This document shows positions 1-9,476 of a stretch of 64,000 nt of DNA, in pieces (the stretch's first letter is position 1; every line of letters begins with the position of its first letter). The DNA lies in contig NZ_SMAL01000001.1 in the NCBI RefSeq assembly GCF_004342165.1, positions 301,591 through 365,590 of the forward strand, given 5' to 3'. The translations under genes and the position numbers were made by a program. Origin of the DNA: Natranaerovirga pectinivora (lineage in GTDB: Bacteria; Bacillota; Clostridia; Lachnospirales; DSM-24629). The notes below the pieces were generated by a model. That model did not search any database. It was not told the origin of the DNA and was given only the letters and a program-made list of their open reading frames with translations.

Positions 1-3
1 ACA

Positions 4-80
4 GCCATCCTTGGTTGCAAGGGTTTCGCTACGCCATCCTTGGCTACGCTATTACACTTATATATAACAAAAATCCTTGG
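4..80. repeat. Short spaced repeats at window edge
   Basis: GCCATCCTTGG occurs at 4-14 and 33-43, with a shorter ATCCTTGG at 73-80. This is probably the tail of an intergenic region whose main part lies left of the window. The copies are too few and unevenly spaced for a CRISPR array. Function unknown. Confidence 0.4.
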
Positions 81-102
81 TCCCTAAGTTGTCTATAGTC
101 TG

Positions 103-130
103 AAAGGAATAGCAGAAATGCTATTCCTTT
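103..130. terminator. Terminator-like hairpin
   Basis: A perfect 12-bp stem (103-114 with 119-130) closes a GAAA tetraloop. The arms begin with AAA and end with TTT, so it could work in either direction, although the U tract is short. It separates whatever lies left of the window from rnhA. Confidence 0.6.
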
Positions 131-214
131 TAATGTGTAGAAACAAAGGTAATTTATAAGTAAAATAATTGAAATAGCATATACTAAATACTGTTATATA
201 AATGGTATAAGATG

Positions 215-243
215 TTAAAAATTATATGGATTAATGTTATAAT
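215..243 (+). promoter_or_regulatory. Possible promoter for rnhA
   Basis: TTAAAA at 215-220, a 17-base spacer, then TATAAT at 238-243. The -10 is perfect and the -35 weak. It lies about 70 bases before rnhA. Confidence 0.4.
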
Positions 244-314
244 ATAAAAATGGGTAAAATATTTACGAACTATTTTAATAAAAAATTTAGTGAAAGAATA
301 AAGGGGATAAAATA

Positions 315-803
315 ATGAGAGATGTATATATATATACTGATGGCGCTTGTCGAGGAAATCCTGACGGACCAGGGGGATATGGGGTAGTTCTAGAATATGA
401 GGACAAAGAAGGTATCAAACATATTAAAGAGCTATCACAAGGCTATAAGGGAACCACAAATAACAGAATGGAACTGATGGGGGTTATTAAGGGCTTAGAA
501 ATACTAAAAAAACCTTGTAATGTAAAAGTTTTTACAGATTCCCAGTACATTGCCAATGCCTTTAATCAAAATTGGTTAAACAATTGGATTTTAAACAATT
601 GGACAAGAGGCAAGAAAAAAGAGCCTGTTAAAAATATAGATCTATGGAAAATGCTATTAAAGGCAAAAGAAGGCCATAAAGTTGAATTTATATGGGTAAA
701 AGGTCATGCGGGTCATCTTCAAAATGAACGTTGTGACAAATTGGCAACAAAAGCAGCAGATGGATCTGATTTACTAGAGGATATAGGTTATATAAAAGAG
801 TAA
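315..803 (+). CDS. rnhA: Ribonuclease HI
   Basis: This protein cleaves the RNA strand of RNA-DNA hybrids such as R-loops and primer remnants. The 162 residues match the compact bacterial RNase HI fold. The N-terminus carries the YTDGACRGNPDGPGGYG signature with the first catalytic Asp. NNRMELMGV holds the catalytic Glu, VFTDSQYI the second Asp, and the C-terminal GHAGHLQNERCDKLA the His loop and last Asp, so the active site is complete. There is no N-terminal hybrid-binding extension. The ATG at 315 follows AAAGGGGAT at a normal distance. It is the first gene of the window and is followed by a 70-base gap. Confidence 0.95.
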   Translation: MRDVYIYTDGACRGNPDGPGGYGVVLEYEDKEGIKHIKELSQGYKGTTNNRMELMGVIKGLEILKKPCNVKVFTDSQYIANAFNQNWLNNWILNNWTRGKKKEPVKNIDLWKMLLKAKEGHKVEFIWVKGHAGHLQNERCDKLATKAADGSDLLEDIGYIKE

Positions 804-872
804 AAATATACATAATCCAATTGCCTTATTCATAAGTTTATACGAGTTATAAATTTGGAGGTAGGATTATAT

Positions 873-1763
873 ATGAAGCGAGTGAGTGCCCTTAGATATA
901 GAAGACGGTATATGAAAAAGTTTAATAAAAGAAGTGTCTTTTATCATCAATTAATCAGAGCATTTTGTTTAGCCTTAATTGTTAATTTTATGGTGTTAAG
1001 ACTACATAATTACCATTATCCAATAACAATAAAAAACTATGATTTAAATACTATAGCAGATTTTCATATTCATAATGAACTTTTAGCTAGTATTAAAGGT
1101 TATTCTAATGAAAAAAATTTAGATTTTTATAAAATATTAATTGATACTTTAATACAAAATGATTTTAGACTATTAAATACAGAAGAAATCAATATTGCTA
1201 AAAGAAATAATGTTAAAAAGAATAGAGAATATAAGGCTTTAGAGACAATTTATAAAATGATATTAGAAGATCTTGTTTATTTTCCTATTCCTAACAACCT
1301 TAACTCAAATGAAGTCGGGTATTATTATCAAGACACTTGGTTAGCAGATAGATCCTTTGGTGGCGATCGATTGCATTATGGAACAGATATAATGGATAGT
1401 AGTAATATAAGAGGGTATTTACCATTAATAAGTATAACAGATGGTGTTGTAGAAAATATGGGGTGGCTAGAAAAGGGTGGCTATAGGATAGGAATAAGGG
1501 CCCCTTCAGGTGCTTACTTTTATTATGCACACTTATATAATTATGCTGAAGGTCTTCAAATAGGCGATACAATAAGAGCAGGACAGTTAATTGGTTTTAT
1601 GGGTGATAGTGGTTATGGAAGTGAAGGTACAATAGGAATGTTTGATGTCCATTTGCATTTAGGAATTTCCCTACCACTAGAGGACAAAAATGATGAATTC
1701 TGGATTAATCCTTTTTGGGTATTAAAATATGTAGAAAATAATAAAATAAATTCATGGTATTAA
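873..1763 (+). CDS. Membrane-anchored M23-family metallopeptidase
   Basis: This is a LytM/M23 zinc peptidase domain behind one N-terminal membrane segment (about residues 26-44). The zinc ligands are visible: HYGTD gives H168 and D172, and HLHLG near the C-terminus gives H260 and H262. M23 proteins cut peptide cross-bridges in peptidoglycan or act as inactive scaffolds; the full ligand set suggests an active enzyme. The start is the ATG at 873, 10 bases after GGAGGT; an in-frame TTG at 855 lies in the ribosome binding site itself and is rejected. In a sporulating organism a SpoIIQ-like role is possible but not shown. The basic N-terminus (KRVSALRYRRRY) fits an inside-positive orientation. Confidence 0.85.
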   Translation: MKRVSALRYRRRYMKKFNKRSVFYHQLIRAFCLALIVNFMVLRLHNYHYPITIKNYDLNTIADFHIHNELLASIKGYSNEKNLDFYKILIDTLIQNDFRLLNTEEINIAKRNNVKKNREYKALETIYKMILEDLVYFPIPNNLNSNEVGYYYQDTWLADRSFGGDRLHYGTDIMDSSNIRGYLPLISITDGVVENMGWLEKGGYRIGIRAPSGAYFYYAHLYNYAEGLQIGDTIRAGQLIGFMGDSGYGSEGTIGMFDVHLHLGISLPLEDKNDEFWINPFWVLKYVENNKINSWY

Positions 1764-1828
1764 TGAATTCATATGTTATAATATATGTGGAAAAAATTAT
1801 AAATAGATTATTCTGGAGTGAAATAGTT

Positions 1829-2632
1829 ATGGAAATACAATTGTGGAGAGAAATTCTTTTACCGTATGAACAAGCAGTACAAGAACTTAAAATTAAATTT
1901 GAAAGTATTATAAATGAACATAGAATGTTAGGCAATTATTCTCCTATAGAGTTTGTTGATTGTAGAGTAAAAAAAATATCGAGTATTTTGGAAAAAGCAC
2001 AAAAAAAGAATATTGCAATTAACAAAATAGAAGAAGAAATAGAAGATATAGCTGGCATAAGAATCATATGTCAGTTTGTTGAAGATATAGATAGAGTAGT
2101 TGAAATCATAAAAAGTAGAAAAGATATGGAAGTAAAATATGAGAAAGATTATATAGCCAATACGAAAGAAAGTGGTTATAGAAGTTATCATATTATTATT
2201 TACTATCATGTGTATACAGCCCAAGGAGATAAAAGAATACAAGCAGAAATACAAATTCGTACTCTGGCAATGAACTTCTGGGCTACTATTGAGCACTCCT
2301 TACAATATAAATACGAGAGAAATATGCCTAAAGAGATTCAAGAAAGGCTACTTAGTGCAGCAGATGCGGTCCTTCATTTAGATAAAGAAATGTCTGTTAT
2401 TAGAAATGAGATTATAACAGCACAAGATAAATTTAATTTTAAATCTAATATAATCGCAGATATATTAAACAATATACAGAATCTATATAAGGTAGCCAAT
2501 AAAAAAGAAGTAGAAAAAATACAGGAACAGTTTTATTCTATTTTCAAAGAAGAAAACATAGACAAACTTGTAGAATTTAATAAACATTTGGATATCATAG
2601 CAGAAGGGTATAGAGCACAAAGTTTAAGTTAG
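1829..2632 (+). CDS. Small alarmone synthetase (RelQ/YjbM type)
   Basis: A 267-residue GTP pyrophosphokinase of the RelA/SpoT synthetase fold without HD hydrolase, TGS or ACT domains, so it is of the small RelQ/YjbM/YwaC kind that makes (p)ppGpp. Diagnostic stretches are EDIAGIRIICQF, ESGYRSYHII and EIQIRTLAMNFWATIEHSL. The start is placed at the ATG at 1829, 8 bases after CTGGAGTG; upstream in-frame starts from 1754 overlap the M23 gene and have no Shine-Dalgarno site. No long RelA/SpoT is in this window. The C-terminus is probably helical and may serve oligomerisation. Confidence 0.85.
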   Translation: MEIQLWREILLPYEQAVQELKIKFESIINEHRMLGNYSPIEFVDCRVKKISSILEKAQKKNIAINKIEEEIEDIAGIRIICQFVEDIDRVVEIIKSRKDMEVKYEKDYIANTKESGYRSYHIIIYYHVYTAQGDKRIQAEIQIRTLAMNFWATIEHSLQYKYERNMPKEIQERLLSAADAVLHLDKEMSVIRNEIITAQDKFNFKSNIIADILNNIQNLYKVANKKEVEKIQEQFYSIFKEENIDKLVEFNKHLDIIAEGYRAQSLS

Positions 2633-2640
2633 GTGATTAT

Positions 2641-3372
2641 ATGGCTATTTATGGCATTGGAGATTTGCACTTAAGTATAAATTCAAATAAGCCAATGGAT
2701 ATATTTGGTAAAAAATGGATTGATCATATTCATAGGATAAAAAAACACTGGTTAGAGTGTGTCAAAGAAGACGACTTGGTATTGATTCCAGGAGATATAT
2801 CTTGGGCATCAACAATTGAAGAGGCAAAAGAAGATTTGAATTTTATCAATGATTTAACAGGAAAAAAAGTATTTATAAAAGGTAACCATGATTATTGGTG
2901 GCAGTCGTTACAAAAAATGCAGGAAGCCTATCCTGCATTTCATTTTATACAAAACAATTCAATAGTATACAAGGATACCATAGGTATATGTGGATCAAGA
3001 GGGTGGATTTGCCCTAAAAGTCAAGGATTTAATGAATCAGATCAAAAAATTTATTATAGAGAATTGAATCGGTTAGAATTATCTCTTGAATCTTTGTCTT
3101 CTAAGATAAAGGACATCATCCTGTTACTACATTATCCACCAACTAATGAAAGCAAAGAACCCTCTGGATTTACAGAGCTTATAGAAAAATATAAGGTAAA
3201 GGATGTACTCTATGGCCATTTACATAGCGAAGAAAGCTTTAATACATCCTTACAAGGAATGCACAATGGAACAGAATACCATTTAGTGTCAAGCGACTAC
3301 CTTAACTTTAAATTAAAAAAGATTAGGGATAAGAATCACAGTTATAAACAGGCTTTAAATAAACCGTTATGA
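2641..3372 (+). CDS. Calcineurin-like metallophosphoesterase
   Basis: A 243-residue single-domain phosphoesterase with the dinuclear-metal motifs in order: GDLHLS near the N-terminus, PGDISWAS, GNHDYWW, then HYPP and YGHLHSE. This matches the conserved YkuE-like phosphohydrolases of Firmicutes, whose substrate is not known from sequence. The ATG at 2641 follows TTAGGTGAT. It lies 8 bases after the alarmone synthetase stop and 18 before the next gene, so it is probably co-transcribed. No signal peptide; cytoplasmic. Confidence 0.85.
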   Translation: MAIYGIGDLHLSINSNKPMDIFGKKWIDHIHRIKKHWLECVKEDDLVLIPGDISWASTIEEAKEDLNFINDLTGKKVFIKGNHDYWWQSLQKMQEAYPAFHFIQNNSIVYKDTIGICGSRGWICPKSQGFNESDQKIYYRELNRLELSLESLSSKIKDIILLLHYPPTNESKEPSGFTELIEKYKVKDVLYGHLHSEESFNTSLQGMHNGTEYHLVSSDYLNFKLKKIRDKNHSYKQALNKPL

Positions 3373-3390
3373 AAGAAAAGGTGAAACACA

Positions 3391-4755
3391 TTGAAATTAC
3401 CAGATAAATATGAAGCCAGGATGGAAGCATTGCTTAAAGAAGAATATCAGGCTTATATAGAGAGTTTTAATAAAGACAGATACTATGGGATACGAATTAA
3501 CACATTGAAAATTCAACCTGATGTATTTAAAAAAATAACAAAATTAAAGATAAAAGAGATTCCTTGGGCTTATAACGGGTTCTATTATGATAAAGACCAA
3601 CAGCCAGCCAAACATCCCTATTACTTTGCTGGTCTCTATTATGTTCAAGAGCCTAGTGCCATGACCCCAGCAAATTTTCTTCCAATAGAAGAAGGAGATA
3701 AAGTATTGGATTTATGTGCTGCACCAGGCGGAAAAAGCACAGAACTAGGTGCAAAACTTAATGGGACAGGTTTATTAATATCTAATGATATTAGCCATAC
3801 AAGAGCAAAAGCTTTGCTAAAAAACATTGAACTATCTGGCATTACTAATTCAATTATTACAAGTGAACCATCAGAAAACTTGTTAAATCATTTTCCAGAG
3901 TATTTTGATAAAATATTGGTGGATGCCCCTTGTTCAGGAGAAGGGATGTTTAGAAAAGACCCTAATATGATAAAGAGCTGGGAAAATCAAGGTGTAGAAT
4001 ACTATAGTGCCATTCAAAAAGATATTATTATTCAAGCAGGTAAAATGTTAAAACCAAATGGTCTGATGTTGTATTCCACTTGTACCTTTTCACCAGAAGA
4101 AAATGAAGAAATTATAGAGCATTTATTAAAAGAATACCCAGAGTTTACAATAGAAAAGCTACCAATGGTAGAAGGTTTTGACATAGGGAAACCAGAATGG
4201 GTAGATGGTTCAGAGGAACTAAAAAAATGTGTTCGATTATGGCCTCATAAAATACAAGGCGAGGGACATTTTCTAGCCTTATTAAAAAAACAAGGCAATA
4301 GTAATGGTATAGAAAAAGAAGGATACAAATACTCGGCAAAGAAGAAAGAATACATTGAGTTAGAAGAATTTATAAATGAAAACTTGTCTATAGAACTTGA
4401 CTATAATAGAATAGAAGTGATACAAGAAAAAGTTTATTATCTTCCTAAAGATATGCCTAATGTAAAAGGGTTAAGATTGCTAAGAACAGGATGGTATCTA
4501 GGTGAAATAAAGAAAAAAAGATTTGAACCATCCCAAGCCTTTGCAATGGGTTTAACCTCAAGTGAAGCAAAAAGCACCATCAACTTTTCTATTAACCAAG
4601 ATGAAGTGTTAAGATACTTAAAAGGGGAAACCCTTCAAGTAGAATCATCAAAAGGTTGGAAATTGGTATGTGTAGACGATTACCCACTTGGCTGGGGTAA
4701 AATTAATAATAATGTACTAAAAAATAAATACTACTCTGGTTGGAGATGGATGTAA
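3391..4755 (+). CDS. RsmF/RsmB-family rRNA m5C methyltransferase
   Basis: This is a NOL1/NOP2/Sun-family SAM-dependent cytosine-5 RNA methyltransferase (454 residues). The SAM loop is LDLCAAPGGKSTELG, and the two catalytic cysteines are in DAPCSGEGMFRKD and STCTFSPEENE. The C-terminal part (from about residue 300) has the extra PUA-like region of RsmF (YebU)-type enzymes, with GWYLGEIKKKRFEPSQAFA. The target is probably 16S rRNA, though the exact base cannot be given. It starts with TTG at 3391 after AAAAGGTG. Its stop overlaps the next start by one base (TAATG at 4753), which suggests translational coupling with the pseudouridine synthase. Confidence 0.85.
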   Translation: MKLPDKYEARMEALLKEEYQAYIESFNKDRYYGIRINTLKIQPDVFKKITKLKIKEIPWAYNGFYYDKDQQPAKHPYYFAGLYYVQEPSAMTPANFLPIEEGDKVLDLCAAPGGKSTELGAKLNGTGLLISNDISHTRAKALLKNIELSGITNSIITSEPSENLLNHFPEYFDKILVDAPCSGEGMFRKDPNMIKSWENQGVEYYSAIQKDIIIQAGKMLKPNGLMLYSTCTFSPEENEEIIEHLLKEYPEFTIEKLPMVEGFDIGKPEWVDGSEELKKCVRLWPHKIQGEGHFLALLKKQGNSNGIEKEGYKYSAKKKEYIELEEFINENLSIELDYNRIEVIQEKVYYLPKDMPNVKGLRLLRTGWYLGEIKKKRFEPSQAFAMGLTSSEAKSTINFSINQDEVLRYLKGETLQVESSKGWKLVCVDDYPLGWGKINNNVLKNKYYSGWRWM

Positions 4756-5474
4756 TGAAAGAGCAATTACGATTAGATAAATATTTGGCAGATATGAGTA
4801 TTGGAACAAGAAGTGAAGTGAAACAATACATTAGAAAAGGCCTTATAAAAGTCAATAACGAAATCATAAGAAAACCTGAACAAAAAGTTAATATCAATAC
4901 AGATCGAGTGCTATATAATGACGAAGAAGTTGGCTATGCCACTTTTGAATACTATATGTTAAACAAACCAGCAGGGGTTATTTCTGCAACGGAAGACCCA
5001 AGACAAGAAACAGTTATAGATTTAATCAGTGATAAAAAAAGAAAAGATTTATTTCCAGTGGGTAGATTAGATAAGGATACAGAAGGCTTATTGATTATTA
5101 CAAATGACGGTGATTTAACCCATAATTTGTTATCCCCTAAAAAACATGTCAATAAAACCTACTATGCAAAAATAGATGGGTTGGTAACAAATGAGGATGT
5201 TTTAGCTTTTGAAGAAGGTGTAGAATTAGAAGATGGTTATAAGACACAACCAGGTAAGCTTAAGATTCTAAAATCTGATACGGAGTCAGAGATTGAATTA
5301 ACCATACAAGAAGGAAAGTTTCATCAAGTTAAAAGAATGTTTGAAGCTGTTGGAAAAAGTGTGACATACCTAAAGAGAATAAGTATGGGGACATTAAAAC
5401 TAGATGAAAATTTAAAATTAGGAGAATATAGAAACTTAACAGAAGAGGAACTTAACAGATTACGTAATGAATAG
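4755..5474 (+). CDS. rsuA: RsuA-family 16S rRNA pseudouridine synthase
   Basis: The 239-residue protein has an N-terminal S4 RNA-binding domain (LRLDKYLADM... to about residue 60) and the RsuA/RluB/E/F catalytic domain with VGRLDKDTEGLLIIT holding the catalytic Asp. FHQVKRMFEAVGKSVTYLKR is the family's C-terminal motif. The start is the ATG at 4755, reached after GGAG, and overlaps the rsmF-like stop by one base. A longer TTG start at 4740 is less likely. Co-transcription of two rRNA-modifying enzymes makes functional sense. RluB-type activity on 23S rRNA cannot be excluded. Confidence 0.85.
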   Translation: MKEQLRLDKYLADMSIGTRSEVKQYIRKGLIKVNNEIIRKPEQKVNINTDRVLYNDEEVGYATFEYYMLNKPAGVISATEDPRQETVIDLISDKKRKDLFPVGRLDKDTEGLLIITNDGDLTHNLLSPKKHVNKTYYAKIDGLVTNEDVLAFEEGVELEDGYKTQPGKLKILKSDTESEIELTIQEGKFHQVKRMFEAVGKSVTYLKRISMGTLKLDENLKLGEYRNLTEEELNRLRNE

Positions 5475-5496
5475 AGCCGTACTATGGGAGGACAAT

Positions 5497-6171
5497 ATGT
5501 TTACAAATATTGAAGGCGTTATTTTTGATTTAGATGGTACATTAGTGGATTCAATGTGGCTATGGGAAGCCATTGACGTGGATTACCTTGCAAGGTTTAA
5601 TCTTACGTTACCAAGTGACCTTAAAGATGACATAGAAGGAATGAGTTTTACAGAAACAGCCCATTACTTTAAAAAGAGATTTAACTTAGGAGATGCTATT
5701 GAAGACATAAAAAAAGATTGGACAGAAATGGCTTATGGTTATTACGAGAATAAAGTACCATTAAAAAAAGGCATACTAAAACTATTAGAAAGTTTGAAAG
5801 AGGAAGGCATTCCAATGGGTATTGGAACAAGTAACTCTAGAGATCTTGTTAATATTGTATTAGACAAACACCATATAAAACACTACTTTTCTTCTATAAG
5901 AACATCTTGTGAAGTTCAAATAGGTAAGCCAGCACCAGATATCTTCTTAAAGGTAGCAGAAGATTTAGGTATTGATCCGAGTAAATGTCTTGTTTTTGAA
6001 GATGTGATTAATGGGATTATTGCAGGACAAAAAGCAGGAATGAAAGTATGTGCCATATACGATGAACATACTCATGATTTAACAGAAGACAAAAAGAAAC
6101 TAGCAGATTATTATATAGAAGATTATGAACAGCTGTTTATAACAAAAGAGGGAATCCATAATGAAGTATGA
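5497..6171 (+). CDS. HAD-superfamily phosphatase (beta-phosphoglucomutase-like)
   Basis: A 224-residue HAD hydrolase with the cap inserted after motif I. Motif I is [13 protein letters not shown] with the nucleophile Asp, motif II is [10 protein letters not shown], motif III has the Lys in GKPAPDIF, and motif IV is VFEDVINGI. This is the layout of the PGMB/phosphatase subgroup; the substrate is unknown. The start at ATG 5497 has GGGAGG five bases upstream and avoids overlap with rsuA, unlike an ATG at 5467. The 3' end overlaps ygiQ by 11 bases. Confidence 0.85.
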   Translation: MFTNIEGVIFDLDGTLVDSMWLWEAIDVDYLARFNLTLPSDLKDDIEGMSFTETAHYFKKRFNLGDAIEDIKKDWTEMAYGYYENKVPLKKGILKLLESLKEEGIPMGIGTSNSRDLVNIVLDKHHIKHYFSSIRTSCEVQIGKPAPDIFLKVAEDLGIDPSKCLVFEDVINGIIAGQKAGMKVCAIYDEHTHDLTEDKKKLADYYIEDYEQLFITKEGIHNEV

Positions 6172-8056
6172 TTTTTTACCAATTAACAAAGAAGATATGA
6201 TAAAAAGAGGTTGGGATGAAGTAGACTTTGTTTTAATAACAGGGGATGCTTATGTTGACCATCCTTCTTTTGGTGCAGCTATAATTAGCAGAATTTTAGA
6301 AGCCAATGGGTACAAAGTTGGTATTGTGGCACAACCAAGATGGCAAACCACTGAAGACATAGAGGTATTTGGCAAGCCTAGATTAGGATTTTTAGTAACT
6401 TCAGGTAATATTGACTCTATGGTAAACCATTATTCAGTAGCTAAAAAAGCAAGAAGCAAAGATGCCTACTCTCCAGGCGGGGAAATGGGGAAAAGACCTG
6501 ATAGAGCTACCATGGTTTATTCTAATCTTATTAAGCAAGCGTACAAAGATGTGCCTATTATCATTGGTGGAATTGAAGCCAGTTTAAGAAGATTAGCCCA
6601 TTATGATTATTGGGATAACAAGGTAAGAAGGTCCATATTACTGGATTCTCAAGCAGACCTTATCCTATATGGAATGTCTGAAAAAGCCATTGTTGAAGTG
6701 GCAGATGGATTAAACAGTAATATAGATGTAAAAGATATCACTTATGTGAATGGAACCGTTTATAAAACCAAAGACATAGAAGGTGTTTATGATAGCATCA
6801 CCCTACCTACTTATAATGTCATCGCAAAAGATAAAGTAGAATATGCAAAAAGCTTTTTACAACAGTACAATAACACAGATCCATTTACGGCAAAAAGGTT
6901 AATCGAACCTTATAAAGAGAATGAGTTTGTAGTACAAAATCCACCATCAAAACCATTAACAGAAAATGAATTAGATAGAATTTATAGCTTGCCTTATATG
7001 AGAAATTACCATCCAATGTATGAGAATCTTGGTAAGATACCAGCTATTGAAGAAGTTAAATTTAGTCTTATTAGTAACAGAGGGTGTTTTGGAAGTTGTA
7101 ATTTCTGTGCTCTAACATATCATCAAGGACGTATTATTCAATCAAGAAGCCATGATTCCTTAGTGAGAGAAGCAGAACTTATTACTTGGGATAAAGATTT
7201 TAAAGGGTATATTCATGATGTTGGTGGTCCTACGGCTAACTTTAGGCAACCTGCTTGTAGCAAGCAGCTAAAATCAGGAGCGTGTTCCCACAAACAATGT
7301 CTTACACCTAATCCATGTAAGCAATTAAATGTTGATCATTCGGATTATATTAATCTACTTAAAAAGCTAAGAGAACTCCCTAAGGTTAAAAAGGTATTTA
7401 TCCGTTCAGGTATTCGATTTGATTACTTATTAAGTGATAAAGACGATGCCTTCTTTAAAGAACTATGCGAACATCATATAAGCGGTCAATTAAAAGTAGC
7501 ACCAGAACATGTATCCAATAGAGTTTTAGAAAAAATGGGCAAACCAGAACATGGGGTCTACAAACAGTTTGTTAATAAATACAATCAAATGAACCAAAGG
7601 TTAAATAAGAATCAATTTTTAGTCCCTTATTTAATGTCATCTCACCCTGGATCATCATTAGAAGATGCCATTGAATTAGCAGAGTATTTAAGAGATATTG
7701 GTTATATGCCAGAACAGGTACAAGATTTCTATCCAACACCTTCCACATTATCCACTTGTATGTACTATACTGAACTTGACCCAAGAACTATGGAAAAAAT
7801 CTATGTGCCAAAATCACCTCATGATAAAGCAATACAAAGGGCACTTATACAATATAGAAATCCTAAAAATTATCAGTTGGTTTATGAAGCATTAAAAAAA
7901 GCAGGAAGAGAAGATCTTATAGGATTTGGTCCAAAGTGTCTCATTAGACCTAAAAAAGGTGAGAAACCTTCAACCAATCATACATTTAATAAAACCAAAG
8001 AAGACAAACCTAAAAAGAAAAAAACCATCAGAAATGTTCATAAAAAGAAAAAATAA
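6161..8056 (+). CDS. YgiQ-family radical SAM protein
   Basis: A 631-residue YgiQ-type radical SAM protein. The cluster-binding CxxxCxxC is at C309, C313 and C316 (GCFGSCNFC). Typical YgiQ features follow: an N-terminal domain with [13 protein letters not shown], a second Cys cluster ([15 protein letters not shown]...PC) and a basic Lys-rich tail. The family is widespread in anaerobes; its reaction is not established. The ATG at 6161 lies inside the end of the HAD gene after GAGGGA. The C-terminal 40 residues are lysine-rich and may bind nucleic acid, which is inference. Confidence 0.88.
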   Translation: MKYDFLPINKEDMIKRGWDEVDFVLITGDAYVDHPSFGAAIISRILEANGYKVGIVAQPRWQTTEDIEVFGKPRLGFLVTSGNIDSMVNHYSVAKKARSKDAYSPGGEMGKRPDRATMVYSNLIKQAYKDVPIIIGGIEASLRRLAHYDYWDNKVRRSILLDSQADLILYGMSEKAIVEVADGLNSNIDVKDITYVNGTVYKTKDIEGVYDSITLPTYNVIAKDKVEYAKSFLQQYNNTDPFTAKRLIEPYKENEFVVQNPPSKPLTENELDRIYSLPYMRNYHPMYENLGKIPAIEEVKFSLISNRGCFGSCNFCALTYHQGRIIQSRSHDSLVREAELITWDKDFKGYIHDVGGPTANFRQPACSKQLKSGACSHKQCLTPNPCKQLNVDHSDYINLLKKLRELPKVKKVFIRSGIRFDYLLSDKDDAFFKELCEHHISGQLKVAPEHVSNRVLEKMGKPEHGVYKQFVNKYNQMNQRLNKNQFLVPYLMSSHPGSSLEDAIELAEYLRDIGYMPEQVQDFYPTPSTLSTCMYYTELDPRTMEKIYVPKSPHDKAIQRALIQYRNPKNYQLVYEALKKAGREDLIGFGPKCLIRPKKGEKPSTNHTFNKTKEDKPKKKKTIRNVHKKKK

Positions 8057-8075
8057 AATTTTAGGAGGCGTTTTA

Positions 8076-8840
8076 ATGAAAATAGCTGTAATAACAGGGG
8101 CATCATCGGGACTGGGCAATGAATTTGCAAAACAAATTAGTAAAAAGGTAAAAGGCATTGATGAACTATGGTTAATTGCTCGTAGAGAAGATAAGTTAAT
8201 GGCTTTAAAAGAATCAATAAAAAATGTTAATTGTAGAGTAATCCCTCTTGATCTTACAGATAGAAATACATTCACTGTATATGAAAATTTATTAAAAGAA
8301 CATTCTCCTAAAATATGTATGTTAATTAATAGTGCAGGTTTTGGGAAAATGGGAAGTTTTGATGAGATTGATATTAATGATCAATTAGAAATGGTAGACT
8401 TAAATATAAAAAGTTTATTAAAAATGACCCATGCTTCTATGCCTTACTTAATTAAGAACGGAAGAGTTATTCAAATAGCTTCTTCAGCAGGATTTATGCC
8501 TCAACCCTCTTTTAATACTTATGCAGCTACAAAGTCTTTTGTTATAAGTTTTTCTAGAGCACTCAATCAAGAGTTAAAAGAAAGAGGTATCAAAGTGACA
8601 GCTGTTTGTCCAGGACCAGTGGAAACGGAGTTCTTTGATGTAGCTGGTGGGGAAGTATCTATGTCTATTAAAAAGCTTGCAATGGCAAAAGCAGATGTGG
8701 TTGTAAAAAAAGCATTGGACGATTCTATAAAAGGCAAAGAAATCTCAGTGTATGGTCCTCTAATGAATGTCTTTAGAGTAATGGCAAAAGTTTTACCTCA
8801 TAGATTAATATTGTCTCATATAAAATATTACAACAAATAA
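8076..8840 (+). CDS. Short-chain dehydrogenase/reductase
   Basis: A 254-residue classical SDR. TGASSGLG at the N-terminus binds NAD(P), NSAGFGKMG stands for the NNAG motif, and IASSAG with YAATK supplies the catalytic Ser, Tyr and Lys. The C-terminus ends in a hydrophobic/basic stretch as in the DltE/YqjQ-like group of uncertain substrate. The ATG at 8076 is preceded by TTAGGAGG at good spacing; upstream in-frame codons from 7926 overlap ygiQ and are rejected. Probably cytoplasmic and in the same transcription unit as ygiQ. Confidence 0.85.
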   Translation: MKIAVITGASSGLGNEFAKQISKKVKGIDELWLIARREDKLMALKESIKNVNCRVIPLDLTDRNTFTVYENLLKEHSPKICMLINSAGFGKMGSFDEIDINDQLEMVDLNIKSLLKMTHASMPYLIKNGRVIQIASSAGFMPQPSFNTYAATKSFVISFSRALNQELKERGIKVTAVCPGPVETEFFDVAGGEVSMSIKKLAMAKADVVVKKALDDSIKGKEISVYGPLMNVFRVMAKVLPHRLILSHIKYYNK

Positions 8841-8864
8841 ATGTAAAGAAATGAGGTCATACAA

Positions 8865-9461
8865 ATGAAAATTCCAAAAGGAAGTTTTGGATATTTAAAA
8901 AATCAAAGAATGAAGTATTTAACCAATATTATTGTTTTTTTATCAATCAGTATATTGATTTTTTTAATAGGATTTATTACCAGTGATTATGACAATGGTA
9001 ATTACTTTACCATCGTTGCCATTTTACTGTTTTTACCTACTGCTCTATGGATTGTAAGGTATATTATATTTGCAAAGTATAAAGGTCCAGATAAAGCCAA
9101 GTATCTAATATTAGAAGCTGCAATAAAAGAGAAGGCACATACAGGTATATTAGTTGATTTGCTCTTAACAAATAACAAGGGGATTCAATATTTGCCTTTT
9201 GTGGTTGTAAATGAAAATAGGTTGCTAGTGTATACCAACGATAAACAACTTGCTAACTTAGATAAAAATGCCTTGGATAAATCTTTGAAAAATACAGAGA
9301 ACTATCTAAAAAACATATATAAGCCTAAAGGGATAGAACTTAATGTAAATGCTTATGGGGATTTAGAAATGCTAATAAAAGAAGTTAAAACATTTAAAGA
9401 AACAGAGACAACTCAAATACATAATGATGTGATTTACCAACTGTTACTCCACTGTATGTAA
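8865..9461 (+). CDS. Membrane protein of unknown function
   Basis: Not recognised. The 198-residue protein has two N-terminal membrane segments (about residues 20-40 and 47-67) separated by a short DYDNGN loop. A soluble domain of about 125 residues follows and probably lies in the cytoplasm, because the basic residues before the first helix (KNQRMKY) favour an inside N-terminus. The ATG at 8865 follows ATGAGGTC. It sits between the SDR and an RNA pseudouridine synthase with short gaps on both sides, so it is likely part of the same run. The context gives no clear function. Confidence 0.6.
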   Translation: MKIPKGSFGYLKNQRMKYLTNIIVFLSISILIFLIGFITSDYDNGNYFTIVAILLFLPTALWIVRYIIFAKYKGPDKAKYLILEAAIKEKAHTGILVDLLLTNNKGIQYLPFVVVNENRLLVYTNDKQLANLDKNALDKSLKNTENYLKNIYKPKGIELNVNAYGDLEMLIKEVKTFKETETTQIHNDVIYQLLLHCM

Positions 9462-9476
9462 GAAAAAGGTGTAGAT

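Noticed and set aside
4-80. Spaced repeats at the left edge as a CRISPR array
   Set aside because: Only two full 11-base copies and one partial, at unequal distance, and no cas genes.
1300-1572. Minus-strand ORF inside the M23 gene
   Set aside because: Shadow of the real gene; low-complexity Leu/Tyr/His composition and no start signal.
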